From: Desulfotignum sp.
GTDB lineage: Bacteria > Desulfobacterota > Desulfobacteria > Desulfobacterales > Desulfobacteraceae
Length of the DNA stretch: 19,596 nt
Direction: 5' to 3'
Assembly (NCBI GenBank): GCA_021737445.1
Contig: JAIPDY010000037.1
Coordinates: 1-19,596, forward strand
In this document: in pieces, positions 1 to 6,886 of the stretch
Layout of the letters: each line of letters begins with the position of its first letter
Numbering within the stretch: position 1 is the stretch's first letter
The notes under the pieces: generated by a model
Database searches by the model: none
Seen by the model: only the letters and a program-made list of their open reading frames with translations
Told to the model about the DNA's origin: nothing
Translations under genes and position numbers: made by a program

Positions 1-2
1 AA

Positions 3-758
3 CAGGATATCCCGGTACCGGAACGACCGGTATCCAATCCGTTCGATGATGTGGTTGGAATTGACATGGGTGTGGCCCGGTTTCTGACTGCATCGGACGG
101 CAGTTACATTGAACCTTTGAACAGTTTCAAGAATCTGGAAAAGAAACTGGCCCGGGCCCAAAAACTTCTGTCCAGGAAACAGAAATTTTCCAACAACTGG
201 AAAAAGCAGAAACAGATTGTATCCAGACTCCATATCAAGATAACAGATACCAGGAATGATTTTCTTCAAAAGCTTTCCACGAGCATGAGCAAAAACCACG
301 CAGTGATCATGGCGGAAGACTTGAAGATAAAGAATATGTCAGCATCTGCCAAGGGTGACATGGAAAATCCCGGCCGGAATGTAAAAGCCAAGACCGGATT
401 GAATAAATCAATACTGGACCAGGGCTGGAGCGCATTCCTCCGGATGATTGGATACAAACAGGAATGGTCCGGAGGAAAGTTCATCCAGGTGGATCCGAAA
501 AGTACCTCCCGGTCCTGTCCTGACTGTAACCATGTGTCTGCTGATAATAGAAAGACCCAGGCGTTGTTTCTTTGCATTGAATGCGGATATTCGGCCAATG
601 CCGACTATGTGGCCGCAATCAATATCAAGACCCGGGGTATAATGCAATTAGGCGGTCGGGCAGACCGTTACGGCCTGTGGAGGGACGGCGTTAGCCGCCC
701 GTTGAGCCAGGAACCAGTGGGAACGAGCGATCAAGTACCACACCTTTGCCCCGCTTAG
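3..758 (+). CDS. tnpB: TnpB RNA-guided nuclease (IS200/IS605 family), 5' end cut by window
   Basis: This is the C-terminal two thirds or more of a TnpB protein, the RNA-guided DNA endonuclease of IS200/IS605-type elements and the ancestor of Cas12. The frame is open to the left edge, so the true start lies outside the window; the GTG at 51 is an internal codon. Numbering from that GTG, the RuvC-like centre is complete: Asp5 in GIDMG, Glu89 in MAEDLKIKNM and Asp185 in SANADYVAAINI. A zinc ribbon lies between the last two (C156-P-D-C159 and C175-I-E-C178). All catalytic and metal-binding residues expected for this part are present, so the nuclease may be active. No tnpA transposase is seen downstream; upstream cannot be judged. 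The stop codon falls inside a hairpin of the element's right end, as is usual where the guide RNA overlaps the tnpB 3' end. Confidence 0.93.
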   Translation, partial: QDIPVPERPVSNPFDDVVGIDMGVARFLTASDGSYIEPLNSFKNLEKKLARAQKLLSRKQKFSNNWKKQKQIVSRLHIKITDTRNDFLQKLSTSMSKNHAVIMAEDLKIKNMSASAKGDMENPGRNVKAKTGLNKSILDQGWSAFLRMIGYKQEWSGGKFIQVDPKSTSRSCPDCNHVSADNRKTQALFLCIECGYSANADYVAAINIKTRGIMQLGGRADRYGLWRDGVSRPLSQEPVGTSDQVPHLCPA

Positions 759-803
759 GGGCTCAGAGGAATCCCCTTCTCTTTAGGGAGGGGAGGATGT
801 CAA
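640..803 (+). ncRNA. Putative omega RNA (reRNA) scaffold / IS right end
   Basis: The end of tnpB and the bases after it fold into consecutive hairpins: CGGC-GTTA-GCCG near 685-696, GCCCC-GCTTA-GGGGC at 748-762, and a long GC stem at 772-794 (TCCCCT...AGGGGA with two G-U pairs). These are followed by GGATGTCAA at 795-803. A terminal GC hairpin plus GGATGTCAA is characteristic of right ends of tnpB-bearing IS1341-type elements as I know them. In this class the RNA transcribed over the tnpB 3' end is the scaffold, and the bases just outside the element (from 804, GGAATTACGTGTTGTT) act as guide. The 5' limit given is approximate. Hairpins are read from the sequence; the RNA role is inferred from the family. 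Confidence 0.7.
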
Positions 804-1167
804 GGAATTACGTGTTGTTGCAAAACTTGAGGTAGGAAAATTTGTAATTGTGTTTTGGCAGACTTCATGATAACGAAACTATGGTTGAGATTTTAGGGAG
901 TTAAGACTTGTTGCAAGATGGGAAAACTTTTTGAAGATCAAAAAACTTAACCATACAGCGACAATGTATGAAACTGACAGGGTTCAAGAATAGTTTCGGT
1001 ATGTGTAAATTTCTGAGTCGCTAAAAAGTGAGGACTGGGAGGTATAGTCCCGGCTCCACCACAAAGGTTTGCCAGTGAGCTTTTATACCATAAATCTTCA
1101 GTCGATTTTATTATAACGAGTTTAATAGTCGGATAGATCCCCAGATAGGATTGATAAGGAATAATGA
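804..1167. other. AT-rich stretch without a recognisable gene
   Basis: I see no credible coding frame here. The first bases would be the guide of the preceding omega RNA. At about 1033-1064 the sequence GGACT...AGTCC followed by CCGGCTCCACCA resembles the T-arm and CCA end of a tRNA or tmRNA gene. However, the loop is 9 nt rather than 7 and no 5' half is visible, so it is at most an integration-site remnant. Base composition changes here from the tnpB level to clearly AT-rich. Confidence 0.4.
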
Positions 1168-1506
1168 TTAAATTTCTCTACTGCCTTTTCGAGAAATAAT
1201 AGCTGCATTCCTATTGTATCCACCTGAGCTGAAGCCAAGAAGAATTTTTATTTTGGTGTCATTTGGACCGCTACGGTCTTTCTGCAAAAGCCATCTGAAA
1301 AACACAGACCATAATAAGCAGGTTATGAGTCCGAAAGCGATATAAAAAATCAATGCAAAACTAATTTCGTTTATCAAAAAGGCCGTTATGGTAAGAAATA
1401 TAGAAAAGCCTATTGCAGCTATAATGGGGTTTTTCCGACCCAAAAATAATGAAAGAAAAAAAGCGACAATGAATATTGAAAAAAAATTGATATATTGAGT
1501 AGCCAT
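1168..1506 (-). CDS. Small integral membrane protein, unknown function
   Basis: A 112-residue protein I do not recognise. The N-terminal two thirds contain about three hydrophobic stretches (roughly residues 5-22, 27-45 and 49-72). A basic, polar tail of about 40 residues follows, containing WLLQKDRSGPNDTKIK. It should sit in the cytoplasmic membrane. The ATG start is supported by an AGGGGG ribosome binding site about six bases upstream and by a promoter with a perfect TATAAT further up. It is divergent from the DUF429 gene and lies in the AT-rich segment, so it is probably acquired DNA. No neighbouring gene suggests a role. Confidence 0.6.
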   Translation of the reverse strand: MATQYINFFSIFIVAFFLSLFLGRKNPIIAAIGFSIFLTITAFLINEISFALIFYIAFGLITCLLWSVFFRWLLQKDRSGPNDTKIKILLGFSSGGYNRNAAIISRKGSREI

Positions 1507-1572
1507 AATATCCCCCTAAATAAAGTGGTATTTTTCAGGAGCTAATAAAACCATGGAAATTGCTCTTTATCC

Positions 1573-1602
1573 ATTATAGTCGTTTTACATCAAATATTAC
1601 AA
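1573..1602 (-). promoter_or_regulatory. Predicted sigma70-type promoter for the small membrane protein gene
   Basis: Read on the minus strand: TTGTAA (1602-1597), an 18-nt spacer, and a perfect TATAAT (1578-1573). The start site would lie near 1566, giving a leader of about 60 nt before the ATG at 1506. Confidence 0.45.
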
Positions 1603-1686
1603 GAAGAAAGATCATACATCATTAAGTTGTCAGATGGTGCATCTAAAAACTGTTGGCTATGTCTATTATTGCTGTCCAGATCTGAT

Positions 1687-1716
1687 TTGTAAAAAATAAG
1701 GACTGGTAGATGTAAT
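1687..1716 (+). promoter_or_regulatory. Possible promoter for the DUF429 gene
   Basis: TTGTAA (1687-1692), an 18-nt spacer and TGTAAT (1711-1716), followed by about 55 nt of leader to the ATG at 1777. Both boxes deviate from consensus and the surroundings are AT-rich, so chance matches are possible. Confidence 0.3.
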
Positions 1717-1776
1717 GTGGGGTAGAGACGGAGTTACAGATAATCTTAACATGAGTTTTTTGAAGACTGATAAATA

Positions 1777-2610
1777 ATGACAGTTATTTTAGGCATAGAT
1801 GCAGCATGGACGGAAACCGAACCAAGCGGTGTCGCCCTTGTGGAATTGACACAAGAGGGTTGGCAATCTATTGCTGTCGCTCCAAGTTACAATGCTTTCA
1901 TTAAGTTGTCTGAGAATAAAAGGTTTGATTGGAACGAGAAGCCAATTAAAGGCAGTCCTCCTGACATGGCTTCTCTTCTAGCGGCAGCTACGAAGATTTC
2001 AGGAAAAAAAATTCATGTCGTCACTATTGATATGCCCATATCATTGGTCCCTTTTAAAACTCGTCGAGTTGCAGATAATAAAATATCCAAGGAATTTGGG
2101 AGCCGTTGGTGTTCAGCTCACAGCCCTAATAGTGATCGACCTGGTGAATTAGGCCGAAGCCTTTCAACGTCTTTGATAAAATCTGGTTTTAAACTTGCAG
2201 TCGAAAACTCAGTAAATAAAGAATGTCGTTATTTATTGGAGGTCTACCCACATGTTGGACTTTTATCATTACTTCAAAGCAAAAGACGGGTGCCTTATAA
2301 AATTTCGAAATCAAAAAAATATTGGCCCAATGCAGATATTGAACAGAGAAAAGAAAACTTACTGCTTCAATTTCAAGCTATTTGCGCAAGGTTAACGTCT
2401 GTTTTTGGAAAACTCAATCTCGTACTGCCAGAACCTAATGAATTTAAAACACTTTCGTTCTTAAAACGCTATGAAGATTCACTTGATGCACTGATTTGTG
2501 CATGGATTGGCGTTCAATTTATTGCAAACAAGGCAATCCCTTTGGGTGATTCAACAGCCGCAATTTGGTGTCCGAGGGATGTTGTTGATTTTGACAAAAA
2601 AACTTTATAA
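1777..2610 (+). CDS. DUF429 family protein (predicted RNase H-fold nuclease)
   Basis: A 277-residue protein that fits the DUF429 family, predicted to adopt an RNase H-like fold. Visible features: an N-terminal strand ending in an acidic residue (VILGIDAAW, residues 3-11), a second acidic strand (HVVTIDMPI), a central LEVYPHVGLLSLL segment matching the family's E-x-YP-H motif, and a C-terminal DALICAWIGVQFI followed by AAIWCPRD. The acidic positions are those expected for a metal-dependent nuclease, but no activity is established for most members. The upstream ribosome binding site is weak. It is AT-rich like the preceding gene and unlike the DNA after 3000. Its cellular role is unknown. Confidence 0.75.
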   Translation: MTVILGIDAAWTETEPSGVALVELTQEGWQSIAVAPSYNAFIKLSENKRFDWNEKPIKGSPPDMASLLAAATKISGKKIHVVTIDMPISLVPFKTRRVADNKISKEFGSRWCSAHSPNSDRPGELGRSLSTSLIKSGFKLAVENSVNKECRYLLEVYPHVGLLSLLQSKRRVPYKISKSKKYWPNADIEQRKENLLLQFQAICARLTSVFGKLNLVLPEPNEFKTLSFLKRYEDSLDALICAWIGVQFIANKAIPLGDSTAAIWCPRDVVDFDKKTL

Positions 2611-2622
2611 AAATCTGATAAG

Positions 2623-2907
2623 TTGATGATAATTATTCCATCTGAAATTCCGGAAATCTTTGAATTGTCAATGATACCATCAACCAAAAAAGAATGGCAT
2701 GATTTGACACAAACACAAGATGTTGTGGTAGAAAATTTAGCCATTTTTAAGGAGTTTAGAACATATGCCGGGAATTGGGAACGCTTTTGCGGAAAAGACT
2801 CAACCAGGAGCATGTTCCGAAAAAATTTTGCATTTCCGATACGTTTGGCTTGCCGGGGTGCTGAAATGGCCGCTAATCGGGGGCATACGATTAGTCTGAT
2901 TTTCTGA
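2623..2907 (+). CDS. Doubtful hypothetical ORF
   Basis: A 94-codon frame beginning 12 nt after the DUF429 stop and in the same frame as that gene. No ribosome binding site precedes it. The first half (SEIPEIFELSMIPSTKKE) has a protein-like composition. The second half is Cys/Arg-rich and looks like untranslated DNA, and the GC content rises within it, suggesting a junction between the AT-rich island and the GC-richer chromosome. It may be a degraded gene tail or not coding at all. The rest of 2611-3041 holds nothing I can identify. Confidence 0.2.
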   Translation: MMIIIPSEIPEIFELSMIPSTKKEWHDLTQTQDVVVENLAIFKEFRTYAGNWERFCGKDSTRSMFRKNFAFPIRLACRGAEMAANRGHTISLIF

Positions 2908-3041
2908 CAGTACCGATTATTTCCTCATTAAAGGATCATTATCTAAGGCTGAAAATTCATGGCTTGAAAAATTTTATGATATCATTACAATCCAAAACCA
3001 AGCGTCAGGTTGAGGCGCGGTTTTTAACTGGGGTGGGAAGT

Positions 3042-3446
3042 ATGAAATGTGTGGTTGAACTGGATACACTTCTGAATACCTTGTCACCGAAATTGCAGGA
3101 CGGTGAATTTGTTTTCTGTGCGGTTCCGGGTTCGATCTCGGCGTATGGTCACCTCGAACCGCTGGCTGCTATCAGGGAACCGGAAGGGGTGACGTTGATC
3201 CTGCCGATTGTGGATGCGGTCCGTGAAAATTTCCGGTTTGACCACACGTTCAGGCAGATCACGTTAACCGTTCATTCGAGTTTGCAGGCGGTGGGGCTGA
3301 CCGCGGCTGTATCCGGCAAACTGGCGGCAAAAGGGATTCCTGCCAATGTGGTTGCCGGGTTTTATCACGATCACATATTTGTTCCGTCAGAAAAAGCCCG
3401 GGAAGCTGTCGATGTACTCAGGGAATTGAGCCGATCTGGGAAATGA
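3042..3446 (+). CDS. ACT domain-containing protein (DUF2241 / ACT_3-ACT_7 type)
   Basis: A 134-residue protein of the small two-domain ACT family. The N-terminal part (LDTLLNTLSPKLQDGEFVFC) and the family signature AAIREPEGVTLILP are present. The C-terminal ACT half has ITLTVHSSLQAVGLTAAV and then VVAGFYHDHIFVP, which is the most conserved stretch of the family. ACT domains usually bind amino acids or similar small ligands; no specific function is established for this stand-alone group. I chose the ATG at 3042, preceded by GGTGGG, because family proteins start just before LDTLL. An upstream TTG at 2964 would add 26 residues without family character. The macrodomain gene follows after 62 nt in the same direction. 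Confidence 0.85.
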   Translation: MKCVVELDTLLNTLSPKLQDGEFVFCAVPGSISAYGHLEPLAAIREPEGVTLILPIVDAVRENFRFDHTFRQITLTVHSSLQAVGLTAAVSGKLAAKGIPANVVAGFYHDHIFVPSEKAREAVDVLRELSRSGK

Positions 3447-3508
3447 AGGGATTCTGCCCTGTGTCAGAAGATTGAGACCATAAAAAAAGGGGCATCAGAG
3501 AGAAAAAT

Positions 3509-4030
3509 ATGGATACCATAAAGATTGTTCAGGGGGATATCACCACGGCTCAAGTCGATGCCATCGTTAATGCCGCCAACTCCCGGATGCTGGGGGGCGG
3601 CGGAGTGGATGGTGCTATTCACCGGGCGGCCGGCCCGAAACTGCTTGACGTATGCAAAAAAATTCCGGCAGAAAGCGGGTTCCGTTGCCCTACCGGTGAG
3701 GCCCGGATTACTGAGGCCGGAAACCTGAAAGCGAAATATGTCATTCATGCGGTGGGACCGAGGTACGGGGTTGACCGGCCCGCTGACAGGCTGCTGGCAT
3801 CAGCCTATCAGAACAGTCTGGATCTGGCCGTGTCCCATGGGTGCCGGTCCATTGCATTTCCGGCCATTTCCTGCGGCGTTTACGGGTATCCCTCCAAAGA
3901 AGCGGCCCGGATTGCAGTTTCCGTGTGCACACGGCCGGGATATGAACAGTTGACAATATATTTTTATCTGTTCAGCGAAGAGATGGCCGCCGTCTGGGCC
4001 ACAGCTCTGGAGAACCACAGTATTACCTGA
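3509..4030 (+). CDS. ymdB: Macrodomain protein, O-acetyl-ADP-ribose deacetylase (YmdB-like)
   Basis: A 173-residue single macrodomain, the normal length for the YmdB group. It should hydrolyse O-acetyl-ADP-ribose and may remove ADP-ribose from proteins. Visible motifs: VQGDIT with Asp10 (adenine contact), NAANS with Asn24, the glycine-rich GGGGVDGAIHRAAGP loop with Asp34, and the phosphate-binding PAISCGVYGYP near residues 117-127. Asn24 and Asp34 correspond to the catalytic pair of E. coli YmdB (N25, D35), so it should be active. The start is set by the family N-terminus (MDTIKIVQGD). It lies between the ACT-domain gene and yjbQ, all on the plus strand. A large palindrome follows its stop. 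Confidence 0.93.
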   Translation: MDTIKIVQGDITTAQVDAIVNAANSRMLGGGGVDGAIHRAAGPKLLDVCKKIPAESGFRCPTGEARITEAGNLKAKYVIHAVGPRYGVDRPADRLLASAYQNSLDLAVSHGCRSIAFPAISCGVYGYPSKEAARIAVSVCTRPGYEQLTIYFYLFSEEMAAVWATALENHSIT

Positions 4031-4071
4031 CTTTTCGGCACAGCTTGGGTCTGCCGGAAGACGATATATAA

Positions 4072-4113
4072 CCATTTAGGGAAAATGGCAGCATTGCCAA
4101 ATTTCCTAAATGG
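4072..4113. repeat. 42-nt near-perfect palindrome between macrodomain gene and yjbQ
   Basis: The arms CCATTTAGG (4072-4080) and CCTAAATGG (4105-4113) are exact complements. The pairing continues inward through a G-T pair, two A-T pairs, two A-A mismatches and an ATGGCA/TGCCA-type stem to a 4-nt loop (GCAT). It lies 41 nt after the macrodomain stop. It is not followed by a T-run, so a simple intrinsic terminator is unlikely. An RNA-processing or 3'-stabilising hairpin, a protein-binding palindrome, or a scar of a small inverted-repeat element are all possible. Confidence 0.6.
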
Positions 4114-4218
4114 GGACTCAGGACCTGGGATAAGTGGGAATGGAATAATTGTGACAAAAAATTTGGGGATAACTTGTGATCGTCCTGGACCAATATAATT
4201 CATCATAAGGTTTAAGCT

Positions 4219-4647
4219 ATGTCTGAATTCAAAACCATTTGCCATACGATTACAGCGGATCTGAAGACCGGTCCGGATATCCGGGATATCACCCCGGAAC
4301 TGCGCGGGTTTGTCAAATCCAACGGGGTGGTGAACGGGGTGATACACCTGTTTATCATCGGGTCCACCGGGTCTTTGACCACCATCGAGTATGAACCCGG
4401 TGTGGTGGCGGACCTCAAGCGGGCCATCACTGCCCTGGCACCGCCGGATCAGGAATATGCCCATGAGCAGGCCTGGCATGACGGCAACGGGCACAGTCAT
4501 GTCCAGGCTGCGCTGCTGGGGCCTTGCCTGAGCGTGCCTGTCAGAGATGGTGCCCTTGCCACCGGTACCTGGCAGCAGGTTGTGGTGATCAATCATGACA
4601 ACGGCCCCCGGACCCGGAAAATCGCCCTGACTTTCACCGGCATGTGA
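4219..4647 (+). CDS. yjbQ: YjbQ family protein (UPF0047, secondary thiamine-phosphate synthase type)
   Basis: A 142-residue protein of the UPF0047/YjbQ family, usual length about 130-140. Diagnostic pieces are GSTGSLTTIEYEPGV, the histidine cluster WHDGNGHSHVQAALLGP and the C-terminal GTWQQVVVINHDNGPR. The histidines and nearby Glu form the family's metal/anion pocket. E. coli YjbQ can replace thiamine-phosphate synthase weakly; the true substrate is unresolved. The start has an AAGG-type site eight or so bases upstream, and a TATAAT at 4194-4199 could be a -10 box for a very short leader. The last codons and following bases (CCGGCATGTGA plus GGTGTGAAA) recur almost unchanged just upstream of the second PHP copy near 14027, suggesting yjbQ once lay directly before the PHP gene. 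Confidence 0.9.
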   Translation: MSEFKTICHTITADLKTGPDIRDITPELRGFVKSNGVVNGVIHLFIIGSTGSLTTIEYEPGVVADLKRAITALAPPDQEYAHEQAWHDGNGHSHVQAALLGPCLSVPVRDGALATGTWQQVVVINHDNGPRTRKIALTFTGM

Positions 4648-4677
4648 GGTGTGAAACCCCATTTCGCTGAAATAGTA

Positions 4678-4706
4678 TTGCAATACTAATATTTTTAATT
4701 TACAAT
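4678..4706 (+). promoter_or_regulatory. Predicted promoter of the AAA ATPase gene with overlapping palindrome
   Basis: TTGCAA (4678-4683), a 17-nt spacer and TACAAT (4701-4706) make a good vegetative promoter. The -35 box lies inside a perfect 14-bp palindrome, AGTATTGCAATACT (4674-4687). The 12-mer CAATACTAATAT occurs at 4681-4692 and again at 4714-4725, just past the expected start site. This arrangement suggests repressor binding on both sides of the promoter. A strong GGAGG at 4728-4732 precedes the ATG. Confidence 0.5.
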
Positions 4707-4736
4707 AGGATTACAATACTAATATGTGGAGGCATG

Positions 4737-5972
4737 ATGATTGAAGCACTAGTCCATCACCACCGCACCATCCTGCGTACGTTCAACCGTCCGTTCAAAC
4801 GGTATTTTCTATCAAAGCATCGCCTTGAAAACCGGTTTTCCATGATTTCCGGTCAGCGGGGTGTGGGAAAAACCACGGCAATGATTCAGTATATCCATGC
4901 ATTTATTGATGATGATATACTGAACACAACCGCCCTGTATGTGCCTGTGGACCATTTTCTGATGGTGGGCCGTTCCTTGTATGAAACCGCACAGGAATTT
5001 GTGCAGTATGGTGGACAGCTGCTGTGTCTGGATGAAATCCACAAATATCCGGGCTGGTCAGGTGAACTCAAAAGCATGTATGATTCATTTCCGGATCTCA
5101 AGCTGATCGTATCCGGCAGCTCCGCCCTGGGAATCCATAAAGGCAGTCATGATCTGAGCCGCAGGGCTGTGACCTATCAGATGACCGGCCTGTCGCTGCG
5201 GGAGTTTATCGCGTTGAAATATCAGATCAGTCTTCCGGCCATCGATATGGCAAATATTCTTGAAAATCATGACCGGCACAGTCTTGAAATCACAGGAAAA
5301 CTGGAAAACCAGGGCTTGAAAATACTGCCGGTATTTGAACAATATTTGAGACATGGTTATTTTCCATACTTTCTGGAACATCCGGAGGAGTACACCTATT
5401 TTTGCACCCTTGAACAGGGCCTGCATACCACAATAGAAAGCGATCTTTCGGCCATTCACCCCGGACTGTCCGGTGCCGGCATCCAGAAATTGAAACGGCT
5501 GCTTGCCGCCATTGCCAGATCCGCACCCTTCACACCGGACATGAAGCGGTTGAAACAGATCATCGATATCGGCGATGAAAGAACATTGAAAACCTATCTG
5601 GTTCATCTTGATGACGGCAAGGCCATTACCTGCCTGCAAAAGGCAAATAAAAGTATCCGGGGCCTGGAAAAACCGGAAAAGATCTATCTGAACAATCCCA
5701 ACCAGGCGTTTGCCATCTGTGATCCGCGGCAGGTCAATCAAGGTTCACTCAGGGAACTGTTTTTTATCTGCATGGTCCGGGAAGATCACAATATCGCGAT
5801 TCCACCCAGAGGTGATTTTCTGGTGGATGATTCCCTGGTTTTTGAAGTCGACGGTAAAGGCAAAACCTTTACGCAGATTAAAGATATGCCCAATTCCTAT
5901 CTGGCAGTTGACGGGATCGAACATGGCATGCATGCCAGAATACCCCTGTGGATTTTCGGATTTTTGTACTGA
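4737..5972 (+). CDS. AAA ATPase with C-terminal DUF4143-type domain
   Basis: An ATP-binding protein of the AAA_14/DUF4143 group, 411 residues from this start. It has Walker A GQRGVGKTTA (about residues 39-48), Walker B QLLCLDEIHKYPGW (about 95-107) and a sensor-like LKLIVSGSSAL. A longer C-terminal domain ends with a nuclease-fold-like region containing GDFLVDDSLVFEVDGKGK, typical of DUF4143. Such proteins are common and patchily distributed in anaerobes and often look mobile; their function is not settled. ATGs at 4734 and 4737 are both possible; the second has better spacing from GGAGG (4728-4732). The last 83 codons are duplicated at 9516-9764. The gene sits between yjbQ and PHP, and the second PHP copy suggests that the ancestral junction lacked it. 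Confidence 0.85.
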   Translation: MIEALVHHHRTILRTFNRPFKRYFLSKHRLENRFSMISGQRGVGKTTAMIQYIHAFIDDDILNTTALYVPVDHFLMVGRSLYETAQEFVQYGGQLLCLDEIHKYPGWSGELKSMYDSFPDLKLIVSGSSALGIHKGSHDLSRRAVTYQMTGLSLREFIALKYQISLPAIDMANILENHDRHSLEITGKLENQGLKILPVFEQYLRHGYFPYFLEHPEEYTYFCTLEQGLHTTIESDLSAIHPGLSGAGIQKLKRLLAAIARSAPFTPDMKRLKQIIDIGDERTLKTYLVHLDDGKAITCLQKANKSIRGLEKPEKIYLNNPNQAFAICDPRQVNQGSLRELFFICMVREDHNIAIPPRGDFLVDDSLVFEVDGKGKTFTQIKDMPNSYLAVDGIEHGMHARIPLWIFGFLY

Positions 5973-6024
5973 TGTGAAAACCCTTTTCATTGACGGCATT
6001 TAATGGTACAAACCGGTTTATGAC
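5727..6024 (+). repeat. Repeat copy 1: ATPase 3' end plus PHP gene start
   Basis: This segment matches 9516-9813 without any insertion or deletion (constant offset 3789). The part from about 5973 onward also matches 14040-14303 (constant offset 8067), extending to about 6236. It is the only one of the three copies that carries both flanks. The core contains the inverted repeat TGAAAA-CCC-TTTTCA (5974-5988). Confidence 0.85.
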
Positions 6025-6886
6025 TTTTTTTGGCCCCATATCCCTTCACGGCGGGCATTCCGGTGAATTCTGCTGCCATGCCGAAGACCGGCTGGCAGAT
6101 ATCATTGCGCAGTATATTCAGATGGGCTTCAGGCAGGTGGGGATCTCCGAGCATATTCCGCCCGTGCACGCAAAATTTCTGTATCCCGAAGAGATCGCCC
6201 AGGGCCTGAGCGTGGACCATATTTATCAGCGGTTTGCGCAGTATTTTGCGGCCATCAGACAGCTGAAAGCGGATCTGGCGGACCGGATCCGGATATTTGC
6301 CGGCATGGAAACTGAAGCATTCACCGGGTATCTGCCCCATGTCCGGCACCTGGCGGCCGAGTTTTCCCCTGATTACCTGGTGGGTTCGGTGCACCATGTG
6401 GCAGACATCTGCTTTGATTATTCTGCGCAAACCTATGGGCAAGCGGTCAGGGCCTGCGGGTCTGTCGAAGATCTGTACATGGCATATTTTGACCGCCAGT
6501 TTGAGATGATCCAGGCGGTCCAACCTTTTGTGGTGGGTCATTTCGACCTGGTCCGCATCCATGATCCAGATTATACAAAACGGGTGCTGCAACCGGAGAT
6601 CGCCCGAAAAATAGACCGGAACCTGGATCTGATCAAAGAGCTGAACCTGGTCATGGACCTGAACCTGCGGCCCCTGGCCAAAGGGGAGGCAGAACCCTAT
6701 CCTGCAAGATCCATTTTGGAAAAGATCCGGTCCAGGCAGATCCCCATGGTGCCTGGCGATGATTCCCACGGGGTTGCCCAGGCAGGAAAACATGTGGATG
6801 CGGGCATCCACATGCTGGAGGAGATGGGGTTTGACACCCAATGGCCGGTTCCCCGGCTGCTGGAAATGCATCCGGAGGCATCATGA
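6020..6886 (+). CDS. HisK-type PHP-domain phosphatase (histidinol-phosphatase family)
   Basis: A 288-residue PHP-superfamily metal-dependent phosphoesterase, most like monofunctional HisK-type histidinol-phosphatases, which release phosphate from histidinol phosphate in histidine synthesis. Metal-ligand candidates in order: SLHGGHSGEFCCHAED (His10, His13, His20), SEHIPP (Glu44, His45), AGMETEAF, GSVHHV, VVGHFDLVR and the C-terminal PGDDSHGV. The start is uncertain. I prefer the ATG at 6020 because family members begin just before SLHGGHS; a TTG at 5990 would add ten residues. The stop overlaps the dtd start by ATGA, implying translational coupling. No other his gene is near, so another phosphoester substrate is possible. 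A deleted second copy lies at 14087-14326. Confidence 0.85.
   Translation: MTFFGPISLHGGHSGEFCCHAEDRLADIIAQYIQMGFRQVGISEHIPPVHAKFLYPEEIAQGLSVDHIYQRFAQYFAAIRQLKADLADRIRIFAGMETEAFTGYLPHVRHLAAEFSPDYLVGSVHHVADICFDYSAQTYGQAVRACGSVEDLYMAYFDRQFEMIQAVQPFVVGHFDLVRIHDPDYTKRVLQPEIARKIDRNLDLIKELNLVMDLNLRPLAKGEAEPYPARSILEKIRSRQIPMVPGDDSHGVAQAGKHVDAGIHMLEEMGFDTQWPVPRLLEMHPEAS

Noticed and set aside
1033..1064. Possible tRNA or tmRNA gene ending in GGCTCCACCA
   Set aside because: Only a T-arm-like hairpin with an abnormal 9-nt loop is present; no matching 5' acceptor strand or anticodon arm is visible, so I do not call an RNA gene.
3964..4683. 239-codon open frame on the minus strand
   Set aside because: Runs opposite yjbQ and the intergenic palindrome; Pro/Gly/His-rich with no family features or ribosome binding site.
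4674..4725. CRISPR-like or iteron array
   Set aside because: Only two copies of the 12-mer plus one palindrome, unevenly spaced; better explained as promoter operators.
5085..5741. 218-codon open frame on the minus strand
   Set aside because: Antisense to the AAA ATPase with its intact Walker motifs.
5987..6871. 294-codon open frame on the minus strand
   Set aside because: Fully antisense to the PHP phosphatase, whose metal motifs are unmistakable; the antisense translation has no recognisable domain.
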